17,317 nt of DNA from Hadesarchaea archaeon (GTDB taxonomy: Archaea; Hadarchaeota; Hadarchaeia; Hadarchaeales; Hadarchaeaceae): contig QMWE01000007.1 of the NCBI GenBank assembly GCA_003661465.1, positions 1-17,317 on the forward strand, given 5' to 3'. Positions 13,811-17,317 of the stretch are shown here, in pieces. The position numbers and the translations under genes were made by a program. The notes under the pieces are model-generated. The model was not told the DNA's origin. It searched no databases and worked only from the letters and a program-made list of their open reading frames with translations. Every line of letters starts with the position of its first letter. Within the stretch, counting starts at the first letter, position 1.

Positions 13811-13836
13811 GGAGATCAAGATTATTTCTGGTTTGT

Positions 13837-14001
13837 ATGCGAACGAAAGGGCCCAAGTGTAAGCTGTGTGGAAAGGGCATCCAAATAATGAGCTATGATA
13901 CGGCTTATCTCAAAGTCGTCAAGCCAGGAGAGGCAAGAGCCAGCTTTGTATGCTGGAGATGTGCGGAGAAACTTTTCGGTGAGCGACTGAAAGATCTGTG
14001 A
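13837..14001 (+). CDS. Small zinc-ribbon protein
   Basis: This is a 54-residue protein with paired CxxC knuckles at residues 8/11 (CKLC) and 39/42 (CWRC), separated by 27 residues, a typical C4 zinc ribbon. The rest is basic and short-stranded (YLKVVKPGEARASFVCW), ending in a helix, EKLFGERLKDL. I do not recognise a named family. The stop overlaps the GTG start of the AEP-like gene, and the promoter is shared divergently with the endonuclease V homologue. A role as a nucleic-acid-binding accessory of the AEP-like protein is suggested by coupling only. It is too short for many gene finders, but clean CxxC pairs, tight coupling and a promoter at the usual distance support a real gene. Confidence 0.75.
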   Translation: MRTKGPKCKLCGKGIQIMSYDTAYLKVVKPGEARASFVCWRCAEKLFGERLKDL

Positions 14002-15092
14002 TCGGTGGAGTGATGCCAAGGGCGAGCCCGGAAGATCATATACTTATTTCCTTGGCTATCAAGCGTCTAGGTAAGTTCGTGGACTTGGAACACATCAAGG
14101 AAAAAGTCAGTCGCGATGCTGGACGAAAATTTTCAGATGAGGAAATGAGAAAACTCCTTAGTTCGCTCATCAAAAAGAACATGGTCGCAGAACGGAACGG
14201 GGAATACGCCATCACGGAGGAAGGGAGGACCTATTTCGAGAAACGGTGGCGTCAGATTCGAGAGGAGCTCAATCCAGATTACCTCAAGGTCTATCGAGCA
14301 AGGAGATACTATCCACACGTCGTCGACACGCTGCTCGAGTTCCTCCGCGATCGCTGGGTGTCGGTGTTCAGGCTTTTTACTGGAAGGGCCTGGCTCCAGC
14401 GTAAGATCGGTCCCAACTATATCAGGATAAGGAGCGCGGAGGATGTGAAAAAATGGATAGATATTCACGGGATCGATTTTGTTCCATACATTCACGGGAT
14501 TGGAAGGGATCGCCCAGACTGGCTTGTGATCGACCTCGACGCGGGTAAAAATGTTTCTCCACGCGACGTAAAGCGAGTCGTCGAGACAACACATGAAATA
14601 CTCTCTGAGTATGGGATCGAGCCGGCATTGAAATTCTCTGGGTCCAGGGGTTTCCAGCTGTGGGCGCAATTTAAGGATCACGAGCTTCCTCGGGGATACT
14701 CGCCAAAGCGCCTCAGGTCAGAACGCAGGGGAAAAAATATGTTCAGCTTTTATGCGGATATCGTGAGGTTTGTGGAGTCGCGGGTGTCTGAAAGGTGTCC
14801 TAGTCTTACGACATCGGATACAGCCAAAAAGGAGACGCGTGCGGATAAAGTTCTTTTTGACGCCTCGATAATCAAACCTATGGGCGATGTGCGGGCACCG
14901 TACTCCATGCATTTCAAAACGGGATTAATATCGATGCCGCTTAAGTTGGGTGAGTTAAGCCGGTTCAAACCGGAACAGGCCGATCCGGAAAGTGTTGCGG
15001 TCCGATATCGGGAGCGAGGAAATGAATTCATTTTGAAGCCTGCAGATGGGGGAAAACTCTTTAAAGATGTTGTGGAATGGTGCAAAATCTGA
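13998..15092 (+). CDS. LigD-polymerase/AEP primase-like protein with N-terminal winged helix
   Basis: This 364-residue protein has an N-terminal winged-helix-like region (about residues 10-80). An archaeo-eukaryotic primase-type catalytic domain follows. Motif I is RPDWLVIDLDAG with D179 and D181. Motif II is KFSGSRGFQLW (212-222), where the usual histidine is Q220. Motif III includes KVLFDASI with D288, followed by APYSMHFKTGLISMPL, very like the APYS.R block of LigD polymerase domains. There is no zinc-knob cysteine set of canonical PriS, so a repair or end-joining type polymerase or a divergent primase is more likely than the replicative small subunit. The GTG start overlaps the TGA of the zinc-ribbon gene. 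ATG 14013, with GGTGGAG only 2 nt upstream, is the alternative. No ligase or Ku gene is in the window. Confidence 0.82.
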   Translation: MIGGVMPRASPEDHILISLAIKRLGKFVDLEHIKEKVSRDAGRKFSDEEMRKLLSSLIKKNMVAERNGEYAITEEGRTYFEKRWRQIREELNPDYLKVYRARRYYPHVVDTLLEFLRDRWVSVFRLFTGRAWLQRKIGPNYIRIRSAEDVKKWIDIHGIDFVPYIHGIGRDRPDWLVIDLDAGKNVSPRDVKRVVETTHEILSEYGIEPALKFSGSRGFQLWAQFKDHELPRGYSPKRLRSERRGKNMFSFYADIVRFVESRVSERCPSLTTSDTAKKETRADKVLFDASIIKPMGDVRAPYSMHFKTGLISMPLKLGELSRFKPEQADPESVAVRYRERGNEFILKPADGGKLFKDVVEWCKI

Positions 15093-15115
15093 TTTTCTGA
15101 TATTTGAGTTTATCA

Positions 15116-15125
15116 TTTTATAAAT
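15116..15125 (+). promoter_or_regulatory. TATA-like box for the pilus-type operon
   Basis: TTTTATAAAT is centred about 34.5 nt before the TTG at 15155, the same spacing seen at the other promoters here. It argues that the first gene starts at 15155, not at an in-frame TTG at 15104 that would lie upstream of transcription. Confidence 0.5.
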
Positions 15126-15154
15126 CACCTCTGCTCAAATCATCGGCGGGCGAA

Positions 15155-15403
15155 TTGAACGCACTGTTAGTTTCGCTTATATTGGGTCTCACGTGGCATG
15201 TGGGGCTGGCTTTGTTCGAGCGCCACCGATACGAGAAAAATAATGCTCCTTCTCTTTCAAGGCTCCTGCTTCTAGCCGAGGTCGAACTTCTGAAGACCAT
15301 CAAAGCGGAACTAAAACGTCGTCGTGGGCGGGAACGAAGATTGGTCAAAATTGAGGATGAGCTGAGGGAGTTGAATGAGGATGAAGCACACACTAACATT
15401 TGA
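15155..15403 (+). CDS. Small membrane protein with coiled-coil tail
   Basis: This 82-residue protein, read from TTG 15155, has one N-terminal hydrophobic helix (NALLVSLILGLTWHVGLALF). A highly charged helix rich in Leu, Glu, Lys and Arg follows (EVELLKTIKAELKRRRGRER and onward), likely a cytoplasmic coiled coil. I do not recognise a family. It is the first gene of a run of four overlapping genes ending in a secretion-type ATPase, so a role as an assembly or scaffold component is inferred from context. The start is uncertain. The upstream TTG at 15104 would add 17 polar residues but precedes the likely transcription start. The 3' end overlaps the next gene by 29 bp. Confidence 0.6.
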   Translation: MNALLVSLILGLTWHVGLALFERHRYEKNNAPSLSRLLLLAEVELLKTIKAELKRRRGRERRLVKIEDELRELNEDEAHTNI

Positions 15404-15980
15404 TGCTTTGGTCGCGGCGGTTGATGGTTTCTTAGAGCTACCGCTTTCTCCTGAAGAAGCAATTTCTTTGTGGCGGAAGCTCGACTTAATGCTGGAGGCA
15501 TTGTTGCAGGTCCTAAAAAGTGACGATGCACGTCGTCAGCGCTTGAAGAGAGTTTTCGTGTCCCTCACAACGGCGGCGTCTGAGCTAGCTCGCTCGCTTG
15601 GCAATGCGAGGCGAGACGATCTCACGCATGCCGACTGGATGCGTTTTGCAGCCCGCGACTTGGTCAAGTTGAAAGATGAGTTGTTAGCGTTGAGGGAATT
15701 TATGGCAGAGGAAGCAGATTTTTTGAGAGTAGCATGCCTGCGGGCGCAACTTGACGCTCCAAGCAGAATTGACTTGAGGGCATTTTTCGATGAGTTGCAC
15801 AGGGCAGGGGCAATAAGCGAGAGCACGTGGGCGTTTTTGATGGCCCAGCCGGGTTCATACAACCAGATACCGAAGGATAGAGAGACCTGCAGAAGGTTGA
15901 TCCGTCTCTCGGAACTCCTCTTGGAGCTTCAGGAGATACGGGGGGAGGATGGCAGTGAGAACCCTGAAACGGACCGATGA
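15375..15980 (+). CDS. Helical protein of unknown family, pilus-type operon
   Basis: This 201-residue protein is predicted to be almost entirely helical. It is leucine-, alanine- and arginine-rich, with runs such as LSPEEAISLWRKLDLMLEAL, RRDDLTHADWMRFAARDLVK and RLIRLSELLLELQEIRGEDG. There is no signal peptide or membrane segment, so it should be cytoplasmic, and several amphipathic stretches suggest a multi-helix scaffold. GAGGGAG (15364-15370) lies 4 nt before ATG 15375; ATG 15381 is also possible. It overlaps the preceding gene by 29 bp and the following one by about 26 bp. Such deep overlaps are more than needed for coupling and hint at a tight operon. No function can be assigned beyond association with the downstream ATPase. 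Confidence 0.65.
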   Translation: MRMKHTLTFDALVAAVDGFLELPLSPEEAISLWRKLDLMLEALLQVLKSDDARRQRLKRVFVSLTTAASELARSLGNARRDDLTHADWMRFAARDLVKLKDELLALREFMAEEADFLRVACLRAQLDAPSRIDLRAFFDELHRAGAISESTWAFLMAQPGSYNQIPKDRETCRRLIRLSELLLELQEIRGEDGSENPETDR

Positions 15981-16179
15981 GAGGGTAGTTCTGGCAGAAC
16001 ATGGAAGGTGGATATCCATCTTTCGTGACGACATAAAGTTACTTGAGCAACGCCTTCGTGGGCTGGAACGAAGATTATCCGTTGTGGAGTATGATCTTGC
16101 AGGGCTTATGCAGGCTTACGGTAGACCGAACATTGCGGCATCTAGAGTTAGTTTGCGTCGTCTGAGGAGAGATGAATGA
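15955..16179 (+). CDS. Small basic coiled-coil protein, pilus-type operon
   Basis: This is a 74-residue cytoplasmic protein. Its middle, IFRDDIKLLEQRLRGLERRL followed by SVVEYDLAGLMQ, has heptad-like leucine/valine spacing typical of a short coiled coil. The C-terminal tail is basic (SRVSLRRLRRDE). The start is decided by the ribosome site. GGGGGAGG (15941-15948) abuts ATG 15949 but sits 6 nt before GTG 15955, the proper distance, so I use the GTG. It overlaps the preceding gene by 26 bp, and the following ATPase start overlaps its last codons. I do not recognise a family. Context suggests an accessory or adaptor of the secretion ATPase. Confidence 0.6.
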   Translation: MRTLKRTDERVVLAEHGRWISIFRDDIKLLEQRLRGLERRLSVVEYDLAGLMQAYGRPNIAASRVSLRRLRRDE

Positions 16180-17317
16180 ATTGCAGTCGCTCGCTTCTGA
16201 CACTGAACGACAGACTTGTGATGAGGTTCAGATGTTCCGATTGCGACGGGGGCGCATCCATCGAAAAATCCGAACGCTGTATGCGGGAGGTTATCCGCAG
16301 TATCATGGAAAATCCTGATATCGACGCCGTTGTCCTCTCAGGGATATACGATCGGGAGTATACAGGTCCCGGGTTGGATGCCCTGAAAGAGATAGCAAAG
16401 CTCATTTCGGAGAATCATTATTGGTCATTTGCGAATCTGGCCACCGAAGGATGCGTCCGATGCAAAGATCTTTGGAAAAAGCGGCTGAAGCGGGCTTTTG
16501 AGGTCGTGGCTGGAGACCCAGCAGCTGGACTTCGCGAGTTTGAGGAATTTTTGCGCGAAACATCGGAGAGAGCTAAACGTGGTGCAGAAAAATGCAAAAC
16601 GTGTCGTTCATCTTTTGTAAAAAAAGTGCTGGAACCAATCGTATGTCAACTGAAAAATTCTGCCCTGCTGAGGGAGCACCAGAGCAGGAGAGATTACGCC
16701 AGAGTCCTCCAGCCGATGGTTCGACCTAAATTTTTATCATCCCATCTTAAGCTTGAACCTCCAGCCCGCTCCGAACTTGTGGATTTCTACGAAGTGCAGG
16801 GATGCAAGGTTAGGATATACCGTCTTTCAGGGAGGCTTCAAAATTATTACTTTTTTCTCCCCCCTGAGTACCATCTTCCCAGAGAACACGTTGGACTGGT
16901 TCAACAAGCTTGGCAGCTCATGCTGAAACGCGCGCCATCCTTGGACACGAATCTCTTGAGGGCTCGAAAACAGATCATCCAGATAGTCAAGCACGTGATG
17001 GCAGATCTCGCAGATGAAAAAGGACTCAGGATTTCCCCTGCAGAGCTCGACGGGCTTGCCAGGCATCTTGCTAGATACACAGCCGGGCTTGGCTTGATCG
17101 AGACTCTGCTCGCTGATGAAAAAGTGCAGGATATTTATGTGGACGCTCCGATAGGAACGACGCCCGTCCATATCTATCACAGGGACCACGAGGAATGTCT
17201 GACGAACATCTTTTTCACCCCGGATGAGGCGGAATCCTTGATATCTAGATTTCGGGCGATAAGTGGACGCCCGTTTTCTGAGGCCGACCCAGTTCTGGAC
17301 CTGAATCTCGGAGAGGC
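16176..17317 (+). CDS. Archaeal type II/IV secretion (pilus) ATPase, 3' partial
   Basis: The frame from ATG 16176 is open to the window edge, with 380 codons visible. The N-terminal 140 residues form a cysteine-rich domain with CSDC, a later single cysteine in SERCMREV, CVRC and CKTC, likely binding zinc. The sequence then reads FYEVQGCKVRIYRLSGRLQN, YYFFLPPEYHLP, ARYTAGLGLIETLLADEKVQ and DIYVDAPIGTTPVHIYHRDH. This is the N-terminal domain pattern of archaeal secretion/pilus ATPases of the VirB11/GspE/FlaI superfamily (GxGxIExLLxDxxVxDIxVdaP). The Walker A, Asp box and Walker B should lie downstream, outside the window. It probably powers pilus, archaellum-like or secretion assembly. The ATG overlaps the preceding stop (ATGA). 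Confidence 0.85.
   Translation, partial: MNCSRSLLTLNDRLVMRFRCSDCDGGASIEKSERCMREVIRSIMENPDIDAVVLSGIYDREYTGPGLDALKEIAKLISENHYWSFANLATEGCVRCKDLWKKRLKRAFEVVAGDPAAGLREFEEFLRETSERAKRGAEKCKTCRSSFVKKVLEPIVCQLKNSALLREHQSRRDYARVLQPMVRPKFLSSHLKLEPPARSELVDFYEVQGCKVRIYRLSGRLQNYYFFLPPEYHLPREHVGLVQQAWQLMLKRAPSLDTNLLRARKQIIQIVKHVMADLADEKGLRISPAELDGLARHLARYTAGLGLIETLLADEKVQDIYVDAPIGTTPVHIYHRDHEECLTNIFFTPDEAESLISRFRAISGRPFSEADPVLDLNLGE

Noticed and set aside
14133..14681. 182-codon - strand open frame
   Set aside because: It is a shadow of the AEP-like gene, with no family motifs or ribosome site.
13998..15092. Calling the AEP-like gene the replicative primase small subunit PriS
   Set aside because: It lacks the zinc-knob cysteines and the canonical motif II histidine, and motif III resembles LigD polymerase domains instead.
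15104..15154. Upstream TTG start for the small membrane protein gene
   Set aside because: It precedes the likely TATA box at 15116-15125, so it would not be in the mRNA, and it adds only polar residues before the membrane helix.
16172..16318. ATG at 16172 as start for the secretion ATPase
   Set aside because: That frame stops after about 49 codons; the frame from ATG 16176 stays open and carries the ATPase motifs.
1..17317. tRNA, rRNA, CRISPR array or insertion sequence
   Set aside because: I found no cloverleaf-compatible stretch, no regularly spaced direct repeats and no transposase-like frame; almost all sequence is accounted for by genes.

Overview
The window is archaeal and euryarchaeal in character. 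It encodes a proteasome alpha subunit, the archaeal exosome ring (Rrp4, Rrp41, Rrp42), ribosomal protein L37Ae, the small RNA polymerase subunit Rpo12, prefoldin beta, KEOPS Pcc1, the archaeal wyosine enzyme Taw1 and O-phosphoseryl-tRNA synthetase (SepRS). SepRS is known mainly from methanogens, Archaeoglobus and a few uncultured euryarchaeal lineages such as Hadarchaeota, so a deep or methanogen-related euryarchaeote is likely. The exact lineage cannot be read from the window. Base composition looks balanced and fairly uniform, with no clear foreign island.

Region 1 (1-6214) is the conserved information-processing superoperon: psmA (5' end cut by the window), SBDS/Sdo1, rrp4, rrp41, rrp42, rpl37Ae and rpoP, all on + with overlapping or near-overlapping ends. 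A small MscS-type channel gene on - (4005-4505) interrupts it. It resumes from a new promoter with pcc1, prefoldin beta and a DHH/DHHA1 phosphoesterase. The genes join RNA 3'-end degradation, ribosome maturation, proteolysis, transcription, tRNA t6A modification and chaperoning. Taw1 (tRNA-Phe wyosine pathway) follows at 6227-7153.

Region 2 (7163-9801) is a surface/secretion block. Two exported proteins lie on -: a beta-rich repeat protein, then a DUF5667-type protein with a tryptophan-rich tail. A membrane-anchored winged-helix protein diverges from them across a 365-bp AT-rich gap. Region 3 (9856-12056) holds a translin-family gene translationally coupled to sepS.

Region 4 (12049-15092) has a TIM-barrel sugar-phosphate isomerase-like gene and an endonuclease V-like gene on -. 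Divergent from the latter are a 54-residue zinc-ribbon protein and a LigD-polymerase/AEP primase-like protein with an N-terminal winged helix. The endonuclease V homologue lacks a catalytic aspartate. It shares one exactly symmetric AT-rich promoter core with the zinc-ribbon/AEP pair, which makes this the most intriguing module in the window.

Region 5 (about 15116 to the end) starts a new + operon of overlapping genes: a small membrane/coiled-coil protein, two helical proteins of unknown family, and a type II/IV secretion (archaeal pilus-type) ATPase with a cysteine-rich N-terminal domain, cut off by the window edge. Transcription-unit starts repeatedly show a TATA-like box centred 32-38 nt before the start codon with no or weak Shine-Dalgarno, consistent with leaderless or very short-leader mRNAs. 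Operon-internal genes more often have GGAGG-type sites.
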